A stretch of 64,000 nucleotides of DNA, taken from NCBI RefSeq assembly GCF_022581195.2, contig NC_061459.1, positions 11,842,001 through 11,906,000 of the forward strand. The letters are read 5' to 3'. This DNA comes from Helicoverpa zea (lineage: Eukaryota > Arthropoda > Insecta > Lepidoptera > Noctuidae). Made by a program: the position numbers and the translations under genes. Position 1 is the first letter of the stretch. Every line of letters starts with the position of its first letter. The notes below the pieces were generated by a model. That model was not told the DNA's origin, did no database searches, and saw nothing but the letters and a program-made list of their open reading frames with translations. This document shows positions 44,416 to 55,364 of the stretch, piece after piece.

Positions 44416-45469
44416 TTATTGCCACAATTTTTTTTGAAGCGTTTTAACATCTATACCTTCTAACTGTGCCAGCTCTTCCAATAATTTTCTGAAATAAAAA
44501 CAAAATATTAAGTAAGATTTCGAATTGCTATATAACAAATAATTAGCTTCACTTGAGGTGAAAACTTTGCAGTGTTCTTTCTTCTCTTCTCTCTAAAGAC
44601 TTTGATAGAATTTTTCTTCTTTTTATTTTGCTAACGAAAGAATACTTTAGGCTTAGCACACACCCGATATATGAAAATTAGACTTTGAATTATAACAATG
44701 TTTACCTTTTAGCGTCCCCTGGACTAAATGAGCCATTTCCTTTACCCCCTGGTTCAGTATATGAGCCACTTCCAATGGTTGAGTTTGACACGACTCCTGT
44801 TGCGACACTGCCGGTCCCGGCTGATACATTGCCATAGTTATACTCTGCAAAAACAGAATGTTTTAGTATTTTGGAGAAACAATGGCGAACAATATTACTA
44901 GCGGAAATGTCATAACGCAAAATCTCCTAGACACAAAAATGCATGCGTCTAGCGAAAATCTTTCATGTCAAGGAAAAGCTATTGTTTACCGTAAGGCTAC
45001 AGATCTACGCGATTGCTATGCTCGGGATCTTGGGTTCGATTTCCAAGACGGACCAAAATCGCTTTGTGGGTTTAAGAAACATTCTAAAAGCAGCCCGTAG
45101 TCAGGAAGGTGGTGATTAATACACCCGTACATCGGAGACCACAGTGTCGGTCTTTCTAGTGATCACTCGCCGGTCGTGTTGGATTTCCGTCCCATCGGGC
45201 TATGAGTGTGAAGGAATAGTAAGTGCACATATGTCTGCGCAAACGCCTAAGCACTTACATGTGTTGAAAATAGACGCCGTGACCGAAATCGGCTTTAGAC
45301 GACATTATGTTATAGATCTACATGACCCGAACTTTACAGGACGTTAACACTTGGATAGGAAGAAACATATAAAAATATATTACGGAATTCAATACAATTT
45401 AGACTTACGTGGGGCAGCGTACGTGTACGCAAGAAGCACGACAACCAGGAATAGCACAAAACCTTTCAT
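44416..45469 (-). CDS. Secreted peptide I (family member without the Cys tail)
   Basis: Minus-strand exons 45409-45469, 44706-44844 and 44416-44488 (90 aa). Consensus signal peptide; exon 2 NYGNVSAGTGSVATG, VVSNSTIGSGSYTEP then an extra GGKGNGSFSPGDAKR segment not found in other copies. Exon 3 keeps the acceptor and phase but reads KLLEELAQLEG, then IDVKTLQKKLWQ: no cysteine, charged and helix-prone. The stop overlaps an AATAAA, with a second at 44303-44308. Splice sites and TATA (CTTATAAACG, 45517-45526 reversed) are intact, so this looks like a diverged functional copy, not a wreck. Intron 1 carries a SINE family 2 copy. Confidence 0.78.
44998..45295 (+). mobile_element. SINE family 2 in intron 1 of gene I
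   Basis: tRNA-like head 'gctatgctcgggatcttggg' with 'gttcgatttcc', then 'atcgggctatgagtgtgaag' to 'gtgaccgaaatcggc'. Confidence 0.7.
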
Positions 45470-45529
45470 CTTGTTCGACTGTTGTAACAACACTGATGCA
45501 AATGTTACCTGTGTCTCGTTTATAAGTTG

Positions 45530-47650
45530 AGTAGATCCGTGAGACAAAGAGACTAAAATATCCAAAATGACAGTTTTTAAAGATATTTATTGTAAAAATA
45601 AAGTAATCTCTCGATATCTTTATAATGTTTATTATACATTAACATAAATTCACGGTTTTAAATATTAATTATAAAAATAAACATTTTAAAATACAAGGAT
45701 TTTATCCTACCACCGGCATCGGGAACAAGGTTCACGCTACCGGTGTTGAGAGCCCCGGAGAGAAGATAGATAGAGAGAAACCTCCTGACGATGCATGCCG
45801 TTTCGAGTGGCACTGCTTTCTGCACCTAGCGCGTGATCCAACCGTGTATCGATCTTGGCTATTAGCTGCTTGTATGCCGCTAATTATAGAACAATAGAAA
45901 ATCACTTGTGTCTCGCGCGGACCCGCGCCCCGACATACAACGGGTTAAGCCATTGGCTGCAACAACTATCGGCACAATTGCAGAATCGACACGCCAAATG
46001 TGAACAACCTCGTAAGCTAAATCAAGATATTGTAATGACCTGGGTTCTAGGTGGCTGGATGTTGGAAGATAAAGAAAAGTTCTACCGGAGATTTAACACA
46101 ATTATTTCCTTTAATACAATAGAAATGGTGACCAATCAGGAAATTTTAACTTATAACAGAATTATTTAACTTACATGAACTAAAACTAAACATAAAAAAG
46201 TAAATAAAACAATAATAACAATATACTAACGATTTCACAAATTAAACTAAAGTGGCCACCACCAAGAAACAAAAAAGGAAAAAAGAATACATTAAAAATA
46301 AGTATCTCCAACTGAGACTCGAACTCGAGACCTGAGTTCGGCTGTCCGAGGCAATGCCGCTAGGCTAGCTAGCCAGTTGAAGACCGTGCCGAAAATGATG
46401 CTCTGTTTGTGAGTATTACTTCGAATCGAAGTGCCCTTTTATCTCTCTATCAACGCGGCCGGACAATAAGGGCGTTTCCTTAAGCTGAGAACAAAACGGG
46501 CATGGTCAGCATTGCAAAGTAAAACATCAACTGTCCAGCCTTCACTACGTAAAATATTTGCAAACACTTACCCCGTTTCTCACACTATTCGCACACACCT
46601 CACAATATTTCACCATGCAATTACCGTACATATACTTGTGAAACTTTGCCAACAAATACTGTGATATTTCCAGAAATATTTTATAACCACAAGCAGAATT
46701 TGCACCGTAATCCGGGCAACCGCCGTACGTCTGTCGTCCCGTTCTAATCCTTCCTCGGCGGTCTCCTAAATATTCTCCCACCGTCATTTCTCACTATTCT
46801 TATGACAAATTGAACGTCATCGCGAGCCTTGTAACGCCATCTAGTCATAGACTCGCGAATCCATTATCGATCATTACAATATTTAAGTTGTTTTTCTTTT
46901 TCAGCATCATAATAATTTTTTAGTCCTTTCTTTTAAACATCTTTCTTTTTTTTTTGTATCTGCTTGAGTAATAGGTGTGAGTATGGAGTTTGCTAGCCAA
47001 CATGATTAAATATTTACTCGTTTTTTTTAATACAAAGAATTTTAAGTGTTCAATTTTATAAGTGTAATGATATTTGTAATATTTTTTCAACGGTTCTTCT
47101 AACCATACAGATAGAACTGTGTTGCTGAGGAGTTTGTTCCACTACTTCTTTTTCCCAGCAAAAACACATAGGAAGTGGTGAAGGGCGGACGTTTTGCGGG
47201 CTGTCTTTTGTAGACCTTCAAAACGTTCTGACTTTCGGCCTTCTTAGAATAAATGACTTTTTATGTTTTTATCAGCTTTCACGAGGTTCTCATCACGTGG
47301 CACGGTGCTATCAGCGCTGGACTAGGCATGTTAGCCATAACAGTCTGGTTATCGATGATAGATCGATCCCAGTACAATGTGCGATGACATTTTCGAGAAC
47401 TGGGCCGGGCACATACCTAATATGTTAACTCCGATTCCACAAACTTATATGTATTTCAGAGCTAGTTGCTGATTCCCGCCGTTGGCAAGATGACAATAAC
47501 CAAAGATAACATAACGGATAGATTTACCGGGATGCCGTCATGGTTGACAAATGTCAACCGTACCGTCCTTAACAGCATATTTCCTATAGTTTTAGGTCAT
47601 CATAACTTCGTCCAAACACAACCTTCGGTTTCTTCGAAGAGGTCACCAGT
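45530..47650. other. Intergenic, unassigned; includes one tRNA-like segment
   Basis: 46305-46385 read on the minus strand has A-box-like 'tagcctagcggcattgcc' and B-box-like 'ctcgagttcgagtctc', but no paired acceptor stem, so it is probably a SINE head or mobile-element piece. Sequence near 45990-46030 resembles 17930-17960. Open stretches at 45855-46169 (+) and 46545-46787 (-) match nothing I recognise. Confidence 0.4.
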
Positions 47651-47654
47651 TAGG

Positions 47655-47965
47655 TGACCAGGATACAGACGCTTTAGATTGCCAGCTGTGCAGGACATAT
47701 TATAGCGCACTAACATTTGCGCTGACACAGGTGCACTCACTATTCGTTCACTCTGGGACGGAAACCCGACACGAGGGAGAGTGATCACAAGCAGGTCTGA
47801 CATTGTGTTCTCCGATATACAAGTTTCAACCAACCAACTTCCAAGCTTCGGTGTGTTTTGTGAATTTTATTTAAACCCACAAAGCGGTTTCGGCCCGACT
47901 CGGGAATCGAACCCGATACCTCATACACAGCAATCACGCGTGCCACCACTAGGCAGTCTGAAGGC
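47655..47965 (-). mobile_element. SINE family 2 (minus)
   Basis: 'cagctgtgcaggacatatta' through 'ggaatcgaacccgatacc' (B-box reversed) to 'gccaccactaggcagtct'. Confidence 0.7.
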
Positions 47966-48265
47966 ACAAGGTCACTGAGGCAGTCAAAACTAGTAGCTAG
48001 TATCTATAGCCATGTGATAAACATTAGCTTTTCCTTGACTTGCATATTACCTGTATTGATGACTATTTCATCTTATATTTGGTGATAAAAAATACCCAGA
48101 TACTGATATATGTAATCGTTTATTTTCATTTTTTGTTTACATTATAAACATTTTCCTAGATTACATTGTTGTTTTATAAATATGTGCTAATAACAAGTTA
48201 TCACTTAAAATACGGTTTTTAGTTTCACCAGTTTTCGCCATTTCTCACAGAATCCTTATAGTACA

Positions 48266-50671
48266 TCAGCAACCCACGAACAGTGCTTGGAAAAAAGGAC
48301 ACGGTCTGAAACAGAAACAAAGAATTAATCAAGACTCAAATTCTCCGTACATTGGTCTTTTGAAACCATAATTAGCTTCTCCTGAAGGGATCGCTTTAAA
48401 GTCTTCTGCCTTTTCTTCTTTCCAGCATTATCTATAATTACACTATTTCGATTTCGCTCAGAGTTACGTGCTTTGAGCTTAGTTATGCATAAGTTGTTTC
48501 TCCCGGCTTAACACATCCCGAAAGAAATGTGCTTAAAATTCTATTAAAAACTATTCGTTAGTTTTTGCAGGACAGTGTCACAAACAAACGTATCATTCGA
48601 GTATCATGCATTTTTTTTTGCGAAATTACTCGAATTTGTAAGTCGTGGTGGCCTAGTGGGTAAAAGACCAACCTCTCAAGTATGAGGGTGCGGGTTCGAT
48701 CCCAGGTCAGGCAAATACCAATGCAACTTTTCTAAGTTTGTATGTACTTTTTAAGTATATCTTAGACACCATTGACTGTGTTTCGGATGGCACGTTAAAC
48801 TGTAGGTCCCGGCTGTCATTAAACATCCTTGGCAGTCGTTACGGGTAGTCAGAAGCCAGTAAGTCTGACACCAGCCTAACCAAGGGGTATCGGGTTGCCC
48901 GGGTAACTGGGTTGAGGAGGTCAGATAGGCAGTCGCTTCTTGTAAAGCACTGGTACTTAGCTGAATCCGGTTAGACTGGAAGCCGACCCCAACATGATTG
49001 GGAAAAAGCTCGGAGGATGACTCGAATTTGTACGTTTCTACAAATCCTATGATTATAAAATAGGTTTAAAACTGTGAATTCAATATTTAATATTTACCTT
49101 CTAGTACCAGCATTAAACGCGTCATTTCCAAAGGTTGAGCCTGAAATGACTCCAGAAGCCGAGCTGCCGGACTGTGCTGACACAGCACCGTAATTAGTAG
49201 CTGGTGCCTCTGTAAAAACAAAATGTTTTAGTATTTCAGTAAAGCCCTAAAATATTAATGAAGAATAAGGTGTAAGGCGAGTCTACGATAGACGAACCGA
49301 GCACGAGCGAAGCACAAGCGGAGGAGCCGTTCTCGGCTTGTCGTTCGCGGAGTCAAGTGTGGACGTACAACGAACCTACAACGATCACTGTTAGCAAATC
49401 CCATTGTGTTCGTCAAAAACCGACAACAGGCGGAACGCAGCCAAGCACGAACGAAATGCTTGCAGCGCGCTCGTTAGAGGCTTGTAAGTTGGTCCACACT
49501 AGACGAATTGTGTTCGGCTCGTGCTCCGCTCGTGCTCGGCTCTTCTAGCGTAGACGCAGCTTAAGGTGAAAAACAACGTTTCGTTTTAATTTTAGTTTCG
49601 GACCCGAAGGTTCGGATAATGATCAGCTTGAAACATGTGCCTACAACCTGCAACAATAATTATGCTAAGAAACTTCAATAAAGCTACTTTAAATAATCTT
49701 GAGGAAATCATGCAGAATTATATAGTTAAGGAAAAGATCGGAGCAATAAAAAAATAAAGCTAATTTTTACAGCGTAGTTATTAATCTACGCGACCGCGAC
49801 CCTAACGCGGTGTCCTGCGTGAGCGACGAACGCGACGCGACGCGACGCTGCGAACGCGACGAACGCGATCAACTCAAAGGAATTCCCTACATGCGGCCTA
49901 TGTGACAGTCTGCGGCGAGACGCGACGTAACGCGTACTTGTTTTGAGGGCGACCAGACGCGACACCGCGAACTATTCAGAAGCGTTGATTGTTGTGGGAC
50001 AAAAAAAACATAAATATTAAAGAAATCGTTTATTAGTACAAACAAGTTGGAAGATTGTTGCTGTCTGTACTTTAAATATGAACTTTCAAGCAAAATTGTA
50101 ACACAACTTCTCCATGATTTGAGAAGTAATGACCAAAATCACGTAGGACATCTGTCGCGTATAGCATCGCGTCGCATTACGTCGCGTCGTGTTGCGTCGC
50201 GTCGCGTCGCGTTCGTCGCTCACGCAGGACACCGCGTTACATTCCACGACATAAAACGGGGATAGGAAATATATAACAAAATATATTGCAGGATTCAGTA
50301 GAATTTAGACAGACACACTTTGGATATTTAATTCTTAATTTAGGAAAGGTTTATACATGACGGAACATGCGTCGCGTGAAGCCAGAGCAGACAAATCCGT
50401 AGAAAAACACTTAACCGATAATACGTAAGAAAGTCGATTGTACATACTCGATACGCTCGATGTATTTTCCGTCAGATAACATTATGTTTCAGATATACAC
50501 GACCCGAACATTGTAGGATATATCACGGGGATAGGGAAAAACATATCATGAAATTCAATACAAATCAGGTAGACACTACTAGGACGTTGAATGCTCAAAT
50601 ATACACTTACGTGGGGCGGCGTATGTGCATGCAAGAAGCACGACAACCAGGAATAGCACAAAACCTTTCAT
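48266..50671 (-). CDS. Secreted Cys-tail peptide J
   Basis: Minus-strand exons 50611-50671, 49098-49209 and 48266-48305 (70 aa). Signal peptide MKGFVLFLVVVLLACTYA, AP; exon 2 ATNYGAVSAQSGSSASG, VISGSTFGNDAFNAGTRR across the junction; tail PCPFFQALFVGC with 9 residues between cysteines, in the G/H class. TATA (ATATAAACG, 50718-50726 reversed), TCAGT (50694-50698 reversed), AATAAA at 48119-48124 reversed. Intron 2 holds a complete SINE with target duplication. Intron 1 holds two foldback elements with GC-rich ends. Confidence 0.87.
48641..49019 (+). mobile_element. SINE family 1 reference copy, full length (379 bases)
   Basis: Starts 'agtcgtggtggcctagtggg', B-box 'ggttcgatcccaggtcaggc', ends 'agctcggaggatg'. 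Perfect 13-base target duplication 'actcgaatttgta' at 48628-48640 and 49020-49032. tRNA-derived head; best copy in the window for defining the family. Located in intron 2 of gene J, opposite to its transcription. Confidence 0.95.
49266..49562. mobile_element. Foldback element with 'GAGCACGAGCG' arms
   Basis: Left 'gagtctacgatagacgaacc', 'gagcacgagcgaagcac'; right end complementary ('ctcgtgctccgctcgtgctc', 'ctagcgtagacgcagc'). About 295 bases, flanked by TAA, in intron 1 of gene J. Confidence 0.7.
49803..50242. mobile_element. Foldback element with CGACGCG arms
   Basis: Ends 'acgcggtgtcctgcgtgagc' and its complement 'gctcacgcaggacaccgcgt' (49803 and 50242) enclose low-complexity CGACG runs. 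About 440 bases, in intron 1 of gene J. The flanking direct repeat is no longer than TA. Confidence 0.75.
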
Positions 50672-51401
50672 CTTGTTCGACTGTTGTCACAATACTGACG
50701 CTTGAGGATCTGTGCCTCGTTTATATGTAAATTAAAGAGGCAGAGATAAGAATATTATAAAGAAATGATCAAAACATTTTTCATTATCATATTGTTATTG
50801 TTATTAAAATAATATCTTTAAAACAACTTGGATTCTTCATCTTGCATAAAGCATTAAATAAGATAGGTAAATATTAAAATTTTTGATATTGTAATTTTTT
50901 CCTCAAACATAAATGTTTTATCACAGTTACTACTTTTGAATTTATAGCTAGATAGAATACATCTACTAATGTTATTCCACTTTAATGAAATCGTATTAAT
51001 ACATGGATCGTTTGAGTTTCAGAAGGTATGCTGAGTTGTGGCTCATTTTTACTATTCTATATAAAACAATGATATTCAGCTGCTATTCCTATAAACTAGA
51101 TGCCACTCGAATCGTTAGCAGTAGACGTAGTTCCGTTCCAAAAAGTCACTTTTTTATTGTCATGATATCAAATTGAGATAATAGATTTTCTCTTTTATCA
51201 AATTAAACCATTCCTAGATAAGAATGTCGGTGACGGAAAATGTCGACTTTGCTGCTTAGTACGAACATGATCTAATGAATATTACTCATTAGTTACAATT
51301 ACAATTTATGTTATATATTCAAGAATGTAATTACTATTGACCGGTTATATAATACATGCGACAATAGATTTCCGTCAGTATTGTAAGACTAGTCGAACAA
51401 G

Positions 51402-52435
51402 ATGAAGGGTTTTGTACTATTCTTAGTTATCGTGCTTCTTGCGTACACATACGCTGCACCAGGTATGTAGTTTATTTTTCTTTATTAAAATAATAAATAC
51501 AAAAGTATATACATCTTAATGGTAGAGTCAAACTCACCTACGTTTATTCAAGTTACGCTGATTATTCAAGTTATCTGAGCACTTTTTCACGGCAATTACA
51601 TTGGTCAGCACCACCAATAGTTACCCACATTTTTTTTCTTTTTTGTGATGGCAAATCATCAAATTATCCATCCCGCTGTAAGTACAGCGTGAGGAAATCT
51701 GTTGTAGTCAGACTCTTACTAACTAAATTCCACCATGTTCCTTCTTGAGCCCTTTGTGTACCAGGACCGCGATAACTCTTACGAACAATCCCTGAGCCTC
51801 GACACTTACTGAGTAAAACTCAAGTTTCTTTTGTCTGAAGTCCCGAGTGTTACCGATATTAAATCATGATAGGTGTGACTTCTATTTAAATGTATTTTTT
51901 GTAATTTTCTCAGCCGACAATTATGGCGAAGTGAAGGCATCAGATGGTTCGATCGGCTCTGGGGCTATTTCCGACTCAAGATTCGGCGATGGTGCCTTTA
52001 GCTCATCGGGACGAGGCAAAAAGTAAGAAAAATATTGTTTCTTTTTGTACAAGGAAAAAAATACGACACCAAATTCAGATCCAACAAGATTTTAGCAAAA
52101 ATAAAATCCAACAAACGTTTATGACAAAAAGAGCTTAAATTAATAAATTGATGATTAAGGGCAAAATTGCGTTTGTGTGGGAGCCCTAAATAATTAAAAT
52201 TCATGTGGTTGTTTTGTTGAAGCGTTAGTCTGAGTTGGTTATAATTAAACATTTTTGTGAGCCTGCATTCTAATTTTCTGACTCTGGGGAACAATAAATG
52301 GCTTAACGTCTCAATAAATGTTATCGATTACAAAATGCAGTCAGTGCAGATGATTTCTATATCTTACTCTTTGATTGCAGATGTGGCGTCGTGCAAAGAC
52401 TTATTTCGAGAGTGTGGGACTTAAACTGCACATAA
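51402..52435 (+). CDS. Secreted Cys-tail peptide K
   Basis: Exons 51402-51462, 51914-52022 and 52381-52435 (74 aa). Signal peptide as family (MKGFVLFLVIVLLAYTYA) with different codon choices; donor GTATGT. Exon 2 DNYGEVKASDGSIGSG, AISDSRFGDGAFSSSG, then RGKK; exon 3 CGVVQRLISRVWDLNCT, with 14 residues between cysteines and, unusually, one residue after the last Cys. Tail class shared with M and, more distantly, A-C. TATA TTATATAATA 51345-51354, TCAGT 51375-51379, AATAAA 52537-52542. Intron 1 contains a minus-strand R3 repeat. Confidence 0.87.
51630..51830 (-). repeat. Repeat R3 (minus) in intron 1 of gene K
   Basis: 'caaatcatcaaattatccat' to 'accaggaccgcgataactct', reverse of the R3 unit. 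Confidence 0.6.
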
Positions 52436-53656
52436 AATGTGACTACAGTTCAAATTTTTATACCATTATTATATTTCCAGATATATGTGAGTTGATGTTT
52501 GTGTGCGTGGCTGCGCCCACCTTGTGTTCGGCTGATAATAAATCAATATGTATACAGCAGTCACTTGTTTTAGTTGCCTCTCCTTATTAAGTACCTGATT
52601 TCTTCATATCATGAGAACTTTTACTATAACAAGTAACAGTAGTTACCCATTCCCAGAAATAAGAAAAGATAATAAAAAGACCTTGAATAATACACCCGCT
52701 AAGGAGTTACTTGCTAACTTCCTCCTAATATTAATGCATTACCTAATTAGGTTGTTCGAAATAACAAAAAATCTGTAAGAAACAGATGTTTGAGTGGTGT
52801 TTAAACAAAACTGGAATTCAAGATACGATGTACTCAAATACGCGTCAAAAGTGTTCACTTTTTGTGTTTAGTTTTGTTTAAACAAATCGTATCTGTTAAC
52901 CACTGTTATGAGCCTAAAAAGTTCAACAGTATCTGAACGTTGCTCTTATTTCTTTCATTATATAAGTATGTATGTTAGAAGTAACTTTGTATTGAAATGG
53001 GCAGATGTTTTGACTCAGTGTTGTGAGACCCGTCAAACAAGATGAAAGGTTTTGTGCTATTCCTGGTTATCGTGCTTTTTGTGTATGTTAATACAACATA
53101 CGCTGCTCCAAGTAAGTTTAATTCTTATGTTATTTTATTGATTGTATGACGGTAATTGTTAAATAATAAAAAATCTATTGTGTCTCGCCCTCAGATCAAA
53201 GAAATTCTATTAGATTATTTATTTGATCTGAGGTCTCGCCTATATCTGAATTGCGACGGGTTCAGGTAGAATAGAATAGAATAGAATCATTCATTTGCTC
53301 GTTATAGGTCGAAGTACCTACTTTTGGTAGAGTAGAGATGCAATTTTGTCGTTAGCCATTAGTAAAAACACAACACAATATAGATGGAATATTGGAACGA
53401 AAGTTATTGGTTGTCTTATTTTTCAAATGATAAATACATAGTAGGTGTTTGTATTTATAGAGTGTAAAAACCGAATTCAGTATTTGTATATTGTATGACC
53501 TCCCGATAGAATTCATAAATGTTATAATGTAATTAGGGTACCCCTTTGTAATATAAAAGTATTATATAAAATAAAAAACACTCTCATATCAGTGAATTGA
53601 CGAGTTATGCCCAATTCGTCATTTTAGTGATTTGGCATCCATAAAAAACGTGTCTC

Positions 53657-54240
53657 GGGCAGACATTGCAGTTAGGTAGAAACAACTTTGAGGACGAGGT
53701 GAATAGGAGAATTCAGTTGGGTTGGGCTGCATTTGGGAAGCTACGTCGAGTCCTTACATCGTCGATCTCACAGTGCCTAAAGACAAAAGTCTTCAATCAG
53801 TGCGTCCTACCTGTCACGACTTACGGAGCCGAAACGTGGACACTGTCGGTACGGCTGGTTCACAAGTTTAAAGTCGCTCAGCGGGCTATGGAAAGGGCTA
53901 TGCTCGGCATTTCTCTGAGGGATCGCATCAGAAATGAGGTAATCCGTCAGGGAACCAAGGTCATCGACATAGCCCACCGAATCAGCAAGCTGAAGTGGCA
54001 GTGGGCTGGCCATATAAGCCGAAGAACCGATAACCGTTGGGGTAAACGAGTTCTAGAGTGGAGACCACGGCTCGGTAAACGTAATGTAGGACGTCCTCAG
54101 GCACGGTGGAGTGATGACTTGCGCAAGACGGCTGGCAGGAGCTGGATGCGAGAAGCTGAAAATCGATCTCAGTGGCGTGCACTTGGAGAGGCCTATGTCC
54201 AGCAGTGGACTGCGATAGGCTGATGATGATGATGATGATG
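53657..54240 (+). mobile_element. 5'-truncated RTE-type LINE in intron 1 of L
   Basis: Reads the C-terminal part of an RTE-clade protein: TYGAETWTLSVRLVHKFKV, QRAMERAMLGISLRDR, WQWAGHISRRTDNRWGKRVL, VGRPQARWSDDL, ending LGEAYVQQWTAIG, stop, then (TGATGA)n. Perfect 14-base target duplication 'aaaaaacgtgtctc' at 53643-53656 and 54241-54254. Confidence 0.92.
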
Positions 54241-54835
54241 AAAAAACGTGTCTCAGTTTGTCATTCGATAAAATATTTTATTTTGCTTAGTCTCAATTCG
54301 TCATCCGTACTTTATTTTGTAAAAAGTACTGTCAACAAGAAAAGCTTTACAATATTGTAATATGTTTTTTTTTATTTAGGTTGGTTATGTTTTTTTCCGA
54401 ATATGGCAAGACGCTATTAATAAAATCGCCAGCCAGTTATGTACCAGGGGCGCGGTAACTCTTTCGAACAATCCCGCATACCTCAGTCTATATATTTATA
54501 TTCTTATTTATTTTTTCTTCAGATGAAAACCACGGCAATATTAAAGCGTCGGGAGGAGGCGTCGTTGTTGGAGTTGTATCAGGAGCGAAGAAAAACCAAT
54601 CGTAAGAAATCCCCTCTTAACACACAGCTAACATTTAAACAAAAACTTATAGTGAGCGCAAACTTCTAAAACACATACTTGTAAAAGTACAGATAACCAA
54701 AAAAAGAAGCCAACCAGTCTCTTAGAATAATTTCAATTGGCGTAACCTTCTTTGATTATTAAAATTGCCGCGAAGAAATCGAGGTCCTCCACATTTTCTT
54801 GGAAATCGGTTAAGCATTATATTCCCTTATAGAAA

Positions 54836-55130
54836 GTCGTGGTGGCCTAGTGGGTAAAGAACCAACCTTTCGAGTATGAGGGTGTGGGTTCGATTCCAGG
54901 GTCAGGCAAGTACCAATGCAACTTTTCTAAGTTTGTATGTACTTTCTAAGTATACTTAGACACCAATGGCTGATAAAAAGGTGAAGGAAAACAACTTGAG
55001 GAAACCTGGACTATAAAGTCTGAAATCACCAACCCGCATTGAGCAAACGTGGTGATTAATGCTCAATCCTTCTCCATATGAGAGGAGGCCTGAGCCCAGC
55101 AGTGGGACGATAAAAAGGCTGTAACAGTAT
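54836..55130 (+). mobile_element. SINE family 1, tail type B, in intron 2 of L
   Basis: 'gtcgtggtggcctagtgggt' to 'cccagcagtgggacgataaa'. A second, minus-strand piece of the same tail lies at 55185-55250. Confidence 0.85.
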
Positions 55131-55364
55131 ACATAATATACCTACCTAATTACCACCAGTTTTCTTGTTAGTACCACCTGTTACTGTTACAGCCTTTTTA
55201 CCGTCCCACTGCTGGGCACAGGCCTCTCACACCGAGAAGAATTGAGCGTTAGTACCATAGTAAAACTTTTTTTTTCGTATATTTATTCTTTCACTTTCTC
55301 TTATTTCACGTGCGGCATATTAGAACTCATATTTTCAAAGGTAATAGAGAGCGTTAAATGCTAA

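Larger units (their letters stand above)
53042..55364 (+). pseudogene. Secreted Cys-tail peptide L (acceptor AG to AC, exon 2 shortened)
   Basis: Exon 1 53042-53111 (signal peptide three codons longer, MKGFVLFLVIVLFVYVNTTYA), exon 2 54523-54601 (ENHGNIKASGGGVVVG, VVSGAKKNQS; the usual S.FGDGAFS block is deleted) and an exon 3-like segment 55310-55364. That segment has an open frame in the right phase (CGILELIFSKVIESVKC then TAA), but the bases before it read TTTCAC where TTTCAG is needed. Without splicing, translation stops at the donor (TCG then TAA). Intron 1 holds an RTE insertion and intron 2 a SINE. TATA TTATATAAG 52958-52966, TCAGT 53015-53019, an unusually long spacing of about 50 bases. 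Either a pseudogene or a gene now encoding only the shortened, tail-less form. Confidence 0.75.

Noticed and set aside
46305..46385. A second tRNA gene
   Set aside because: Same reason: boxes without a consistent cloverleaf.
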